Shown: positions 10,393 to 23,047, counted from the first letter of the stretch. The stretch: DNA of 64,000 nucleotides from Vitellaria paradoxa (GCA_019916065.1 CM034238.1:28507246-28571245), one strand, 5' to 3'. Translations and numbers: made by a program. Notes: generated by a model not told the origin, from the sequence alone.

Positions 10393-10623
10393 GTTTTGCG
10401 GACATTAAATAAGATACTTGAAGGGCGGATGGAGAGGAAATATTTACAAGCATCACAAATTGTGCGCACATTTGGGTGGATAAAGATGGACCCACAACCA
10501 CAAATTATGCGCTTGTTAGAGTGGATAGAGAGGGAATATACACTGCAGTTGGAGAGAACATTGAGCAATATTAGCTTGGATAGATTGGAGAGGTTTTTTA
10601 TGTCTCGTGAGTGGAGGCTTTGA
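10393..10623 (+). CDS. TNL last exon, amphipathic C-terminal tail
   Basis: After ATTACAG the frame reads VLRTLNKILEGRMERKYLQASQIVR... to a TGA at 10621-10623. The tail is rich in charged helical heptads (LEWIEREYTLQLERTLSNISLDRLERF). No named domain is seen. Phase 0 matches the preceding small exon. Confidence 0.65.
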   Translation, partial: VLRTLNKILEGRMERKYLQASQIVRTFGWIKMDPQPQIMRLLEWIEREYTLQLERTLSNISLDRLERFFMSREWRL

Positions 10624-11047
10624 AGATTATATGGCTGATGGAAGCATTATTTTGCTGATGGAAAGGTGAACATGTTGAATATCAACGTTCCTTACTCATT
10701 TCTACTCAATTGCAAATGTACAGATGAGTTATATATAAACTCTTTTATCTTCTTTATTGATTTTCCGATGTGGGATAGACTTTACCTAACAAGTGTGTTT
10801 TAAAAGAAAAGAAAATAAAATAAAGCAATCAACGGATTAGGAGAGAAATTTACTTTTTTTTTTCGGTTATTTTATTTGTGGTCTCAACATGTTCCAGAAA
10901 TATACATTTTCATCTCTTTCATTAACCCTTTTTTTTTCCCCTTTAAGATGATCTGATGACTTAGTCCATCTCTATCTATTTCATTGAAAACATATTGCTT
11001 GCATTAAAAAAAATGTAATTAAATTACTTATTCAACTTGTTGATATT
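10624..11047. other. 3' flank of the TNL gene
   Basis: AT-rich, no ORF of note. It probably holds the 3' UTR and poly-A site. The last five bases (11043-11047, ATATT) are the left target-site duplication of the solo LTR. Confidence 0.5.
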
Positions 11048-13330
11048 TGTCACGCCCCGAAATCCACGACCCGGAGATGTGGGGACATCACCCACAAATA
11101 ACATCTAATCACATCAACGAGATCATATTAGAGCAGAAGCAAATTAACAATAAAAGTATTTTAATAGAGAATACTCCAAAATCTAAAAGTGCCACAACGT
11201 ACTACAATACATCATGTCTCAAAACCGAGCCCAAAACCAAATATATATCAAGTTTACAACCTAATAAAAGATGTGCATTTGAAATAGAAACATGGTCAAC
11301 TAATCTAGCTTACAGGTTCATCAGTAACATCTGCTCCTGTAACATTAACTATAGGGGGTGAGCACCCAACCACACGTGCTCAGAAAATATGCATATAAAA
11401 TGTAATTTCCTTAATTATGCAAGTCATCTATACTTAATCAACATAAAAGCAAAACCTCATAAATTTGACGATTTTATTAATCAAATCATACTGTCTTTTT
11501 ATTTAACAGTTACTTGGTCATGATCCCTCAATCTCATGCTAAAATAAATCTCATCACAATAATCCACATCATTATACATCAATATCATATTATAGGTCAA
11601 GTACTCTGCAAGGTTAGTTTATACCCACAGAACTAAACCTAAAATAAATTCCTAAGCTTGGCCGTGGGATGCAACTAATCTCGCAGTCCTAGATGTATTC
11701 ACTAAATCCCTAGGCCTAAGCTATGGAGTAAAATTGGTTCCGCATCCCAAATGTACTCACGTTGCCTTCGTAGGTAACTGATCCCGCAGTCCCGGTACTA
11801 ATATACGCTAATACAAGCTGTATATAGGCTTCATAGGTTTCTAGCCTACTGATAATGCTAAACCATCCTGCGTAGATTTTAGGGCTTTCGACTATTGGGC
11901 TCTAGAACCCACTCTTTCAGTACCCTATATGACCCCTATATCAAAAATCAATTTCAAACAATTCCATTATCCGTACACAAGATTCTCCCTAAACTCAGTT
12001 TTTATGTGTTTATTCATTTCTTATTAAATTTTATAAAATAATATGGTCTTAGGCCTAAGTTTCATATCACTCGATGCATGCATATCTCTATCATAACAAT
12101 CATGTTCAATGTAATCTCATAAAGTACTAAAAAAAAAAAAAGCTTGCTAACCAGATTTAATTAAATCATAAGGGAATTTTTAAATACTTACCAAAAAAAT
12201 AAGGGAATTTAAATTCTTTTTATTTTATTTTTTTAAAAAATAATGATATTTATCTCTAAAATTCTCCTTTATTTTTCATAAAATAATATTTATTTAGATA
12301 TTATTTAAATATCTCACTTCTAAATAAGCCCAATCTAATGTTGAACAAATTCTTAATTAATGCCACCTAATGCAAATAATTAATTATTCAATAAGTAAAT
12401 AAAGATAAAATGAAAATAAAAGAAAACTTAGTTGGAAATATGTGCACACGCATAAATACCAATGCTGCCTTAGTTTAATTATTACCTTAACTCCCAAATC
12501 AATTTACACAGTAAGGTTTTTAACCAAATCAGTTCATACAACAAGCTCTCATTTATATTCGAGTATACATAATCATCCAATTGAATGCTTCATACATATA
12601 TTAATGAGCAAACAAATGTATATATAGGAACTTCCAATCTATTCACACAGCAATTCTTCACATTTATGATGGACACACAACCTCACAATTTAATTCACAC
12701 AACAAATTTTCATATTTATATTTATGAGAAAAACGTCCAATTTAACTCGCATCAATTCTTCACATTTATATACATAATAATGTATATTCATAAATATTTC
12801 AATCATAATTATACCCGCAGAAGTATTATATATGTATACATATATTCAAGCATTTATATCTCTTTTTACAATTCAATTAGAGCAGAAGCATAATGCAGTC
12901 TTATATATATATATATCTAAGCATTTAGATCACTTTTAACAATTCAGGTACAGCAGAAGCAAAATACAATCATACATATATATATTTGAGCATTAATATC
13001 CCATTTTACAACATCTCATGTACACATCATATATTTTTAATAAAGCATGCTTAGGATAGATATTTATATTTTTTTCCTAACATGCATCCTATATATAATC
13101 GTTTTTATATTCATATGATTTAAGAAATATACATCTTAACACATAAACCCCACCTATCTCGATTTATACACGTCGAAAGATGTATATAAACACCTAAATT
13201 ATACCAACTCAAGTTGGCCTCTAGGATAAATCCAGCGACTCTATCTCCTTTCGACTTTAACCTACGTTCTTGTTCGTCATGGATCGATTTCTTTTTAGCA
13301 AATGGCATTGGTATCAACCTTTCTCTTTCT

Positions 13331-13344
13331 CCCTCTTACTAACT
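13331..13344. repeat. SINE target-site duplication, left copy
   Basis: CCCTCTTACTAACT is repeated exactly at 13669-13682, on the other side of the SINE. Confidence 0.85.
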
Positions 13345-13668
13345 CAAAGGATTTAACCTCGAGAGATTCACTCCCTAGGCCAAACCCCTAGAGAGTGAAT
13401 CTCTTTTGGTTTGTGCCACACATACCGGCCCCTCAACATGTATAGCGGTAAATCGCGAACTCGCGTAGCGGCGGGGAGTCGGACCCACACCCAAGAACTG
13501 GATACGGTTCGTCCAGCCAAGGAGGCCCGTCCTACCAACCTTTACTACGCTTTGCGCCCGGGAGGCTGGCCCCAAGTTTTGCTAAAGAGGAGACTTGAAC
13601 TTGAGACCTTGGGGTGGTAAGCCCCTAAGTCCCAGTCCAAGACCATCCCATCTAACCCCTTGGGGTTA
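13345..13668 (-). mobile_element. tRNA-derived SINE nested in the solo LTR
   Basis: A GC-rich block of about 324 bp in AT-rich surroundings is bounded by exact 14-bp direct repeats. On the minus strand its head contains a box A-like region (GGTTAGATGGGATGG) and a good Pol III box B (AGTTCAAGTCTCC), so the 5' end is at 13668. Near the 3' end lies a strong hairpin: GAGATTCACTC at 13363-13373 against GAGTGAATCTC at 13393-13403. SINEs have no protein and are moved by LINE enzymes. It interrupts the solo LTR and is therefore younger than it. Confidence 0.75.
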
Positions 13669-13682
13669 CCCTCTTACTAACT
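13669..13682. repeat. SINE target-site duplication, right copy
   Basis: Exact copy of the 14 bp at 13331-13344. Confidence 0.85.
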
Positions 13683-14238
13683 TAGAAAGGAAAATGAAGG
13701 AGAAGAAAGAAAAATTGAAAGGAGGGAAAAGAATATTATATGTAAAATCTCTGAGCAAAAATGAAAGGAGTTATATTTATATATATATTTTTTGCTGTCC
13801 CTTCGCTTTCTCTACAAATATACATACCCCCATGTAATAATTATCCTTCTCTCTCTCTCTAGACACATACCCCATGTAAGAAATCTACCCTCAACTACGC
13901 CCCAATCTTCCCTTGCTAGACTCACCATCAATGCTCCTACTAACTCCCACACAACTTCAAAACTTACTTGCTAACTCTTAGCTTTCCTCACGTAGTAATA
14001 AAAACCTTGTCTCTCTACCAATGATCAATGCCTTATCTCCCCACTAATAAGAAATTGACACATAGATACATATGTATCCATGTACAACATTAATATATGT
14101 AGTACAAAATAAATTAACATTAGATTTCATATATATATATATATATATATTAAATAAGACATAAATGGGGTCCAAAATATCTAAATTTTAATATTATAAA
14201 TTTAAAATAAAAAATGCCAAAATTTTTAAGTCCTTACA

Positions 14239-16413
14239 ATATTTATCATATTTACCTCAAGTTTTTTTTTTTTTTTTTGTTTCAAGTCTTATAAAAGAAT
14301 TGGCTTCAAGATTAGAAAATTTTCCTTTTTTTGAAAGTTTCAAAAGTTCAAATGGATGATAAGTAGCTTTTATTATAGTACCCTAACTCCACTTTTTCCC
14401 CCCTTCCAAGGCATTTATTTTATCATGTTGTCTTTTCTATATAATATTCAATGAACCATGAACTTAAATATATGTATATATATATTGTGTTTGAAGAGGT
14501 TGATAATATTCATCTTTGTATCCTTGAAGCTTTTCCTCATTAAATTTAGAAAAATATCATTTTTTTTCAATTTTTTTTTTCTAGATTCACATCCTTGTTT
14601 AGCATCTTACGAGTTTCACTTCTAAGACTTGAATCCATTAAATATGAAAACCCATTTCTAAGATGGTTGGATAGGTTCTCCTATCAGCCTATTCAACTTC
14701 TAAGTTTTCAGTATCTACTTGAGAATGTATTCTAGAAGTAGAAATCCTTCTTTCTATTAGAAGAAAGATATTTTTTTTTTTGGTAAGTTAGAAGAAAGAT
14801 ATGAAATAGTGTAGATGTTCTTAAAGAGGCAGATGTATGGGGATTAATTATTCTAATCCAATTTGTAGGAACAAAATAGATTTTTACATCTACATTTGAT
14901 TGTTGAACCATTTGGTCAACTTGTTGATTTATTATTGGCCTAGGAAGTACAACATTCTGTATAGAGCATTATTTTAGAAAGTTTATTTCTTCCAATTGAA
15001 ACATTTTATTATCCTTTAATATTTGATGTTTATTTTTGAACATTAATTAGAATTTGAGCCATTTTAAATTTCAGACTTGAGATTTGGTTTGACTGATGAT
15101 ATTTATTTTCTTTTCCTGGCCATTAGGTGTAGGTCATGGGTCCAACTTTTTTTCTTTTCTTTATTTTTTCCCTCTTTTCTTTCCTCTTCCTCTAGCCTAC
15201 CTATTTTATTTTCTAGTTCATCCAACACCGAGGAGGGGTAGAGAGAGAGAGAGAGAGAGAGAGAGTATAGGGGTTTTAGATCCATAACCAAATTGAGGTG
15301 GTCGGATTGAGAATTTTTAGACTCATAATCGAATTGATCCCCCCATTAGAACCGATTCAACTTGAACCAAAGTAATTGGGTTAGGTTAGGTCTCAGTTTT
15401 AATAAGTCTTTTGTGCACTTTTAGGTTGTTTGGAGCGTTACAATACTTCACAAAACTCTATAAATCTCTATAAAAATCAAAATTTCCACTCATTGCATGA
15501 ATTTCAAAGTTATAACTTTTACAAATTTATTCTAATTTTTTACAACTTCAAACACCCCCGTTCATGCATTACTTAATAGTCAAACATAGTAAAATATTGC
15601 TAAATTGATTCAAGTATGAAATGCAATGTAAAGGACGGGTGAATTTGAACGAATTCCTAGGCCATGTTTGAATTGCATATCCACCAAAAGAAAATAAAAA
15701 TAACAGAGATACTCAAAAGGGTTTATTTCACATACCCCATCTGTGGTTTCTGATACACTCATAAATATCCACCTAGACTCCTGATATTTTTATCACATTT
15801 ACTCAAATCCCTTTTGTTAGATTTTTTATTTAAAAAGTAACTATTTACTAATTCAATGTTATGAACTTACCTTTCCAGCCTTAGCATTAATTAAAAAAAA
15901 TATTTATATTATGATACGGTGCATCTTTTTTTTATATAAAAATTACATTATAATTAATTTATTAAATTATTTTGTGAACTTTTTTTATATTAATATTTTA
16001 AATTATTATGCTTCAAATTAATATTTTAAATTTGTATTATATATAAATAATAATTATACACAATAAATTATCATTATTTTTTTCTATTATTCAAAATCAC
16101 TTTTCTTAGTTGGTTGTGATACATAATTGAAGGAAAAAATATGAAACTTGAGAAATAACAGCCGACCAAAGAAAAAAAAATAGTAAATTAATGTATATAA
16201 CAAATTTGCCACTTTTTGATACGTAAGATGGTGATCATATTATAATATAAATAAATTTGACATTTTATTGCATCAATCATGTTTCCCTTTCATAATAAAT
16301 GAAAGAATTCTTGATCCTTAGTGTAAAAGATATATAACAAAAAGGAAATGAAGTGTTGCAGTGCTAGCAAACATTTTGCTTTGTCCCCAAGTTAACTTAT
16401 ATATACACATATA
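14239..16413. other. Intergenic AT-rich DNA with microsatellites
   Basis: No gene recognised. The stretch holds T runs, a (GA)n microsatellite at 15241-15265 and a MITE-like element at 15423-15559. Open frames near 15.1 kb on both strands run through low-complexity sequence only. Confidence 0.6.
15423..15559. mobile_element. MITE-like element
   Basis: Ends are AGGTTGTTTGGAGCG and ACTTCAAACACCCCC (inverted). The inside has the CTCTATAAATCTCTATAAAA pattern related to the copies at 6875 and 19382. Confidence 0.4.
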
Positions 16414-18124
16414 TCTATATTATAATACTAAAATAATGTAGTTTTTCTCTCCTCCTTTTTTTTACTCTTGTCCTATGTAACATATTTCTTTACTTTTCAT
16501 TCCACTTTTCCTTTTTTTTTAATTAATTTTTGAATTATTTTAAAAATTTGTTCCTTCTCTCTCTTCTTTTCTTCTCTTCTTTCATCCATAAAACTTTTAT
16601 TTTTTTGTCTCACATCGCTAAAATACTATAACTCTTCATTTTATTTTGCATATAAAAACACTAAAATTGTGGCATATTATCTTAATAAATTTTAAAGAAC
16701 TCATGCGTTCTAAAAAGGGACCCATTTGCTTGGGATCTAAAAAAAACCCACTTTATTATAAATTTCATATAAATAAACTCATGAGTTTCAAAAAATAAAT
16801 TACTTATAAAATTTATATATTTCAAATATGTTAGTAATTAATTTAAAAACACAAACAAAAAGTTAAATTAAGTTAAAGAGTACCAAAAAAAAAAAAAAAA
16901 AGCTTAAATAATAATTAGGTTATTTTTCCCATAACAATTCTTAGTATTTTTAAAATTTAAAATTATTGAATACTAATTAGGTTTAGGAATAGTTATTTTT
17001 TTAAATAATTTTAAATTTAAATTGGTCATATTGACTATATTTATTTTATTTTACAAAGCACATATAATTAGTAGTAATATTTTTTTATTTGAGTTATATT
17101 TATAAAAATAATTAAAAAATTATTATCAAGTCCTATGTACATTCTATGTGTTCTTCATTCTACTTATTTATTTTTACAAATCTTTGAATAAAATTAGTTT
17201 TGAGATTGATTTTTTCTAAATTCTAAATTCTAAATTTAAATTAGTACCATATGTTTTAAATTAATAATAATATTTTTAATTTATGTCATTTTTTATGAAA
17301 TCAATCGAAAAATTATTATTAAATCCTGTTTGGCATTCTCAATATTGGTTAACCATCGTTGCAAAATTTACATATTTAAATAATTAATTAGGCTTGAAAG
17401 AAAAAGTAATTAAATTTAAAAAATCTATCTCCTCCCCTAATAATAATTTTTAGTATATTTTAAATCTAAAATATATATATATATATAACTTCTTACTATT
17501 AATTAGGCATGGAAGTGCCTAAGTATTAATTAGGCGAGAAAGTAAATTTATTTTGAATTTCAATTTTAAAATTAAAATAATTATATTGACCATCGATTAA
17601 AAATCTAATTAATAATACTTAGTATTTGAATTATTTTTGTAAATTATAATATACAATTAACAAAAATAATATTTTTAGTTTGAGCTATTTTTATAAAATC
17701 ATTCAAAAAATTTAATAAAATTAAGATTAATAGTATTTCTAACTCAAGCTAATTTTACAAAATGAGTAAGGAATTAAAAAATAAAAGCATATGTTAAAAT
17801 TAACAAACAAATTTGAAATAGAAAAAGATTAGATTGATTAGGTAAGTTTGTGATTTAATATATATTTTAGAATAAATTTTAATTTTTATTATTCAAATCA
17901 AATTTTGGTAAAATATAAACTTTTGGTATTCATATGAAAAACTTGACTATGATCAAATCTATTGACTCACTAATATTAATACAAATAAAAAATATAAAAA
18001 TATAACTTAATAATTATTTTATAAAGTTATAAAACCTTATTAAAATATCTTATAATTTATTTAAAATTATATTTTACCTGAAAAAAAATTATACAATTTC
18101 GTGCATTGCACGAGTTCACATTAG
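16414..18124 (+). mobile_element. Non-autonomous Helitron
   Basis: The 5' end TCTATATTATAATACTAAAA follows an A, as in many plant Helitrons. Near the 3' end lies the characteristic palindrome CGTGCATTGCACG (18100-18112), followed 12 bp later by TTAG, a one-base variant of the expected CTAG (CTRR). There is no terminal inverted repeat and no TSD, as expected for rolling-circle elements. The inside is 1.7 kb of AT-rich non-coding DNA with no Rep/helicase. Confidence 0.65.
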
Positions 18125-20356
18125 CATGAATATATGAGAGGTGTTTTGTCTGAGAGAAAACCAAGAGAGAGAGAGAGAGTTGAGAGGTGTTAATCTCTGA
18201 GAGAAGGCTGAGAACAGAAGGAAACCAGACCACGGGTAAGGTATTAAACCTACACTAAATCCAATTTAATTCTATAGTTACAAAATTAAAGGCAAATTAA
18301 AAATATTAGTGTAATTATTTTGGTATTAGGTACAATAATCTGAGTGTAGGGGACGTATTATTGACAACTCATGTATACCCATTTATCTTCAATTAAAAAT
18401 TTGAGATAAAGATTTAATGCATCTTATTACGTATATAATTTGAAAAAATATTTTAATAAATTTTCATATATTTGTTTTACATAAATATTATTAAGTTTAG
18501 ATTATTCTGCGTGAATTCAACTTAAAATAGAATGCCAAAACATTATGGTCAAAGTAAGCTTATCGGAGAAATATGTAGGAGAATATGCCAAAGCATATTC
18601 CATGAAAGTTTATAAAATTATCTTTTGGGCCCAATAGTTTTGGATAATTTCATAGTGACCCTAAAAGTTTAAAAAAATTAAAGTTTTACCCCTGTAATTG
18701 TGGAAAATTATAATTTGATATTTGTAAATATATATTTTAATCTTAATCATGTATTATTTGTATATTTTTTCTTCAATTGATATTTTTCTTTCATTTCAAA
18801 TACCTCTTCAAGCCCTTTTTAATATAATGTTAAATTACTTTGTAAATAATTTTTACGAAAATAATTAAATACATGGATACTATGTGATTTAAAATGCCTA
18901 ATTTGAAATATTTGGGTAATTTATTTTATAAAAGGTAAATATTTATTGATGTGATAATGTGATGTTAATGGTTGATTTTAATATATTATTATATTAAAAT
19001 GATAATAATGAAGATAGAGAAAATGTGAATACTTTTGTCATTGTGGGATTGACGGATAGTAAAAAAATAGAAAGGATACAGAGATTACTCTTTAGTCAAA
19101 AAAACTCTAAACCTGTGCAGAGGTTGGTCTTCATGCCAGTGACTTGGTAGCCTACAACATAATATTTATTTGGACAATCGTGGCCATCAAGTCTGAATCT
19201 GTGAACGACGACAATGCAAAGTATCTATTCCATGATTATAATGATTATAATGTGATAATAAAGATATAAAGACAAAATAATACCTTTATTATTTTTTTGA
19301 GATTTATGTTGATATATATTTTGATGTTATGATACGCGATGAGCGATGACTTGCAATTTAGGAGTACTATTGATATTAAGATGATGTTTGGAGTGATAAA
19401 AAATGAAATAATTTGAAATAACTTGTGGGTTTGTAATTCGTGCAGTGAGATAGAAAGTAAAAAACTTTAGAAGTTTTTAGAGGTTTTTAGAATTTTTAGC
19501 ATTTTTCAGTATGCCAGATGTACCCTAATTATATATTTTTATTATGTATCGTGGGCACAAATAGATTAGTGCTCACATCTCCACATATTTTTTTTTTAGA
19601 TCATGAATCTAAGACTTAGGTGAGTCATTATTAGATTTACATTTGCATCGCCGTCATATTATTCAGGACTGTAATATTATTAATTTGGAGGTGGTTGGAA
19701 CATTGTTGCCTGGTTGTATTGAGCCTTAATTGTTATTAATTACTTTTAGTTTATTAATAAAAATATTATTTTATATTGTGGATATTTGCTCCAAGATGGT
19801 TGTGTGGCTCTAATTAGGGTAATGAATATTTTAATACATGTTGTATATGACTCATTCACTCACTCTTCAGATCAAGAGACTCGGAGCATGACAAAACTTG
19901 ACACTTTAGCCTATATCTATGTTTACATGAATCATCAATCTAAAGAAATATAACCTAACAGAAAGTAAATAAGAGGTTATCTTTTCTTGGTTAAAGAGTT
20001 ATAGAAACATAAGTGCAACCTCAATTAAAGAAAAAATAATCCTTCTAAGGAGACTATATTAGATTAAAAAAATGAAGTGTTCGGGTGAACAAAAATACCT
20101 TAAATCCATGACCAAATAAGCATGCAAGTAATATATAGAAAAAGGATGCAAACTCGTACCAATTGAAGATACTTGTGGTAGACCCCAGATAAATTTTATC
20201 TCCTCCACTCTTGAAGATCAAACACATCAATCTCAAACACCTATGTGCATGTTATCAAGGTTTCTTAATTCTACTGGGTCTAAAGAATTAGCAAACTTGC
20301 CCATTTGTTGAAATGAAGATTCACCTTCCTAACTAGTGTCTACCGCTCCATTTAAA
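18125..20356. other. Intergenic AT-rich DNA
   Basis: No gene recognised. It contains a short (GA) run near 18165-18178 and a MITE-like element at 19382-19526. The rest gives no coherent translation on either strand. Confidence 0.55.
19382..19526. mobile_element. MITE-like element, opposite orientation to the 6875 copy
   Basis: Its reverse complement starts TAGGGTACATCTGGCATACTG and carries CTAAAAACCTCTAAAAACTT and TGCACGAATTACAAACC. These match the order of motifs in the 6875-7028 element. Confidence 0.45.
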
Positions 20357-20775
20357 CTTTGTTTGGCAAGAAGTAGCTGGTAGCTTAGTTACCAGGTATT
20401 AGCTTTTTGATTTTTTATAAAATGACCAACTTTATCCTCTTATATTTTAATCTTTTTTTAAATTTTTGGGGGCAAAAAAGTCAAGTTAACAAAAGCTAAA
20501 AAGCTATCCCCAAAAAAGTTAGTTTTTTCTCTTCCCAAACACAAAAAGCTAACTTTTTAGGGGGTGTTTGGTTGGCCAAAACCAACCCAAACCCACCAAT
20601 TTTTACCATTTTTTATACTTGCTTCCATTAAATTTTACCACTCATCACTTTTATATCAAATCTTTGTACTTTTACTACACTTTTGGCCAAATTTTTACCA
20701 ACCAAACACCCTATTAGTAGTTAGCTACAAGCTAACTTTCAAAAACACTAACTTTTTTACTTCCCAAACCAAGCC
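20357..20775. mobile_element. MITE-like element split by a younger MITE
   Basis: The outer ends CTTTGTTTGGCAAGAAGTAG and TACTTCCCAAACCAAGCC form an imperfect inverted repeat. The inside has repeated AAAAAGCTAACTTTTT-like blocks. It is interrupted by the 20561-20711 element. Non-coding. Confidence 0.45.
20561..20711. mobile_element. Inner MITE with good terminal inverted repeats
   Basis: It starts GGGGTGTTTGGTTGG and ends CCAACCAAACACCC, a near-perfect inverted repeat about 14 bp long, over about 150 bp. It is inserted in the outer element. The exact TSD is not resolved (left flank TTTTTAG, right flank TATTAG). Confidence 0.55.
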
Positions 20776-21947
20776 TTACTTTCCCGTTCATATCAACACT
20801 CTTAGAGTCTTGTTAGATCTATCATGCCCTGAATCTTGTGACTCAAAAGGTGAGTGAATTATGTTACCCAGTAGGCATCAAATATATATATTCTCTGATC
20901 AGAGCCACAACCTCTTTGGAGCAGATATTCACAATCTTGGTCAAAATAGGCATAAGAACTCCAACACAATTCCAAACATGATGATAATAAACCTTGGTTT
21001 TTATGGCCTTACATCACAATCGAATTTAAATCCAAATAAAATATTATATTCTTTTCAATATATATTCTAGTAGAAAAAAAAGACTAGTTATTTAGGTTAC
21101 GTTTAATAATATTTATATTTATGAATTTTTTAAAATTGACAACAAAAATGCATTTGTTAAATCTGCTTTGTCCAAATAATAGGAGGAGTTGATTAGGTTT
21201 TAATTTTTTTAAAAAATAATATAAAATCAATGCCAATATTGATTAAGTACCAAAAAAAATAATCTAATAATGAATTCTCAAGAAATATATCTGAAAGCAA
21301 TTTAAAAGAGAAGGAAGAGAGAAATCAAACTCCAAAATTTTTATAGTGGTTTGGCTCAACTTGAATCTACATTTTTCTTTGAAAATTTTACTAATTTCTT
21401 CAAAGTTCTTACAACCCATTAGCTTTTTAGATACTAACAACATTCACAATCAAGTATTTTTGCTCAAGAATAATTAAACCTACTCACCAACTAAATATAA
21501 TGTAAGAATATGGCCCAACTCTTACAAGCATCTCTCACAAAAAATTGAATCTCAATACAAAATAACTCTCTTAATATAAATAAACTATTTGAAGAGTAAA
21601 TAACCAGAGTGAAGAACGAATTGAATAACAACCAGCGCTTTTGGAAGCTTTGAATAAAGAGCTTTGATTTTTGATTTGCCAAATTGTCCTTCCATCATCT
21701 CTAGCGTTCCTTTTCATATATAGGCTTCAAACTAGTCATTGGTGGACCTTCAATATATCTGTTGAATGATTAATGTATTTGTTGGTGATTGATACAGTCG
21801 TTCTATGATTTGGCCCTCACAAATATTCTAGAGTTATTTTTCTAAATATAAGCTAATTTTTGACTTTAATGTTAACACTATTTGCCTTCATGTTGACACC
21901 ATTCTATTGGAAAATAATTAGCCTCAAATGTGCCAGCATTAATACTT
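20776..21947. other. Intergenic AT-rich DNA
   Basis: No gene or clear element recognised. The right end (21939-21947, TTAATACTT) is the left TSD of the MULE. Confidence 0.5.
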
Positions 21948-23047
21948 GGATAAAGTACAAAAATCACCACTATACTTTACCCTCGGTCTTACTTTGATCC
22001 CACTAGTTTTAATTATGATAGTTAAATCTCCACACTTTCAGTCAAGTAGCAATGTAATCCTTTCATCCACTACCCGTTAGTTGCAACCGTTAGAGCATAG
22101 GTAAAATTGTTTTTTTCCCATAGGATTAGGATTTGAGGGAAAGAGGGTGGCAGCTAAGGAACTATGAGGCTGCTAGATGGCAACCATGGTAGCACCACCA
22201 CCATCACTGAGAGCTAGACTGGTTGCTTGAGTAAGGTTGCCGAATTCACCGAAACCACTGAAAAAACAGGAGGGACAAGGCCAAAACTTTGGAGGTCAAT
22301 CGGAGGTTTTTTTGGGGCCAAATCCAATTGAAAATTTATCAAAATAATGCTGACAACTTAGAGATTATTTTTCAATTCCATTTGAACAAAAACAGAGAGC
22401 ATCTATTCGACCTGAGCATGAATCATTGAAGAAATTTGATTGAAATCAGCAAAATAAGAAAAACTTTCATCTCGATTCGAATGAGCACAAACTAATCCAA
22501 TAGAAACCCTAGTTTCGTTACTAGCGACGTGAATGAAGTTAGAGTTCACTTGAGTTGTAACAAGAGAAGGAAAAGAGGCGGCTAAATCAATATTCACACA
22601 AGAAGGTGCTAGACTCGCTGTGGGATGATTTGGATTGGCTAAAACATGGCCAGAAATTGCATTCACATCATTTAGAATGTTGGGCGACAAATCTGGGGGT
22701 TCTTCAGTTGGCATGGTGGCTTCTAGGCAATTGGAAAATCAAGTCCAATCACCTAAGATTGAAAGAGAGAGGTCAACAAGTATGGGGTCTAGTGGCATCG
22801 CCAGAAAGGATTGGGTGACATCGGAAAAGTCACAAAAAAATGAAGAATAGTGAAAAAAGTTAGAGAAAATTTTTTTAGAGAAACGACGATTTTTCTCTTG
22901 TTCTAATGATTACAATTAACGAACAATAGATGGAAGGATTACATTACTGCTTGACCGAAAGTGTGGGATTTTGACCATCACAATTGAAATTAGTGGAACC
23001 AAAGTGGAACTAAGGGTAAAGTGTAGGGATAGTTTTTATATTTTACC
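21948..23047. mobile_element. Non-autonomous Mutator-like element (MULE) with ~115-bp TIRs and 9-bp TSD
   Basis: The two ends are inverted copies over about 115 bp. The left starts GGATAAAGTACAAAAA and runs to the TGTAATCCTTTCATC region. The right, reverse-complemented, starts GGTAAAATATAAAAA and ends TGTAATCCTTCCATC. Exact 9-bp direct repeats TTAATACTT flank it (21939-21947 and 23048-23056), the signature of Mutator transposition. The interior (about 22.1-22.9 kb) is less AT-rich than its surroundings, has no MuDR-type transposase and may be captured DNA. An open frame on the minus strand (22403-22714) has no recognisable family. Confidence 0.8.

Larger units (their letters stand above)
346..10623 (+). 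pseudogene. TIR-NB-LRR (TNL) resistance gene, multi-exon, broken by one internal stop
   Basis: TNL proteins are intracellular immune receptors. A TIR domain makes nucleotide signals after an NB-ARC switch and LRRs sense a pathogen effector. Exons placed by GT/AG and frame are 346-499 (TIR end), 4718-5819 (NB-ARC), 5904-6347 (first LRRs), 8095-8877 (LRRs), 8995-9550 (post-LRR C-JID), 9745-9797 and 10393-10623 (C-terminal helix, TGA stop). All junction phases agree: 3323 nt, leaving whole codons after the first 2 nt. The one in-frame break is TGA at 5778-5780, where relatives have Trp in the RSRLW motif. The 5' half of the TIR is not in the window. A decayed copia element fills the TIR/NB intron and a dead LRR exon lies at about 6.47-6.66 kb. 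Read-through or a short TIR-NB product is possible, but full-length function is unlikely. Confidence 0.85.
11048..14238 (+). mobile_element. Solo LTR, about 3.19 kb, with 5-bp TSD
   Basis: It starts TGTCACGCCCCG, the classic start of many plant Ty3/gypsy LTRs, and ends CCTTACA (TGT...ACA). It is flanked on both sides by ATATT (11043-11047 and 14239-14243). There is no internal gag-pol and no second copy of the ends, so it is best read as a solo LTR left by LTR-LTR recombination. A non-coding LARD-like element is the alternative. It carries a younger SINE at 13345-13668. The open frames inside it are chance frames in AT-rich or SINE sequence. Confidence 0.75.

Noticed and set aside
13345..13668. 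tRNA gene
   Set aside because: Only box A/B-like motifs remain; no cloverleaf can be folded by eye, and TSDs mark it as a SINE.
11047..13974. Several open frames of 60-100 residues on +
   Set aside because: They lie in the solo LTR and its SINE; chance frames in AT-rich or SINE DNA.
15096..15291. Overlapping open frames on both strands
   Set aside because: Both pass through a (GA)n microsatellite; no protein features.
22403..22850. Small protein genes on either strand inside the MULE
   Set aside because: Overlapping opposite frames, no recognised domain and no splice context; kept only as possible captured DNA.
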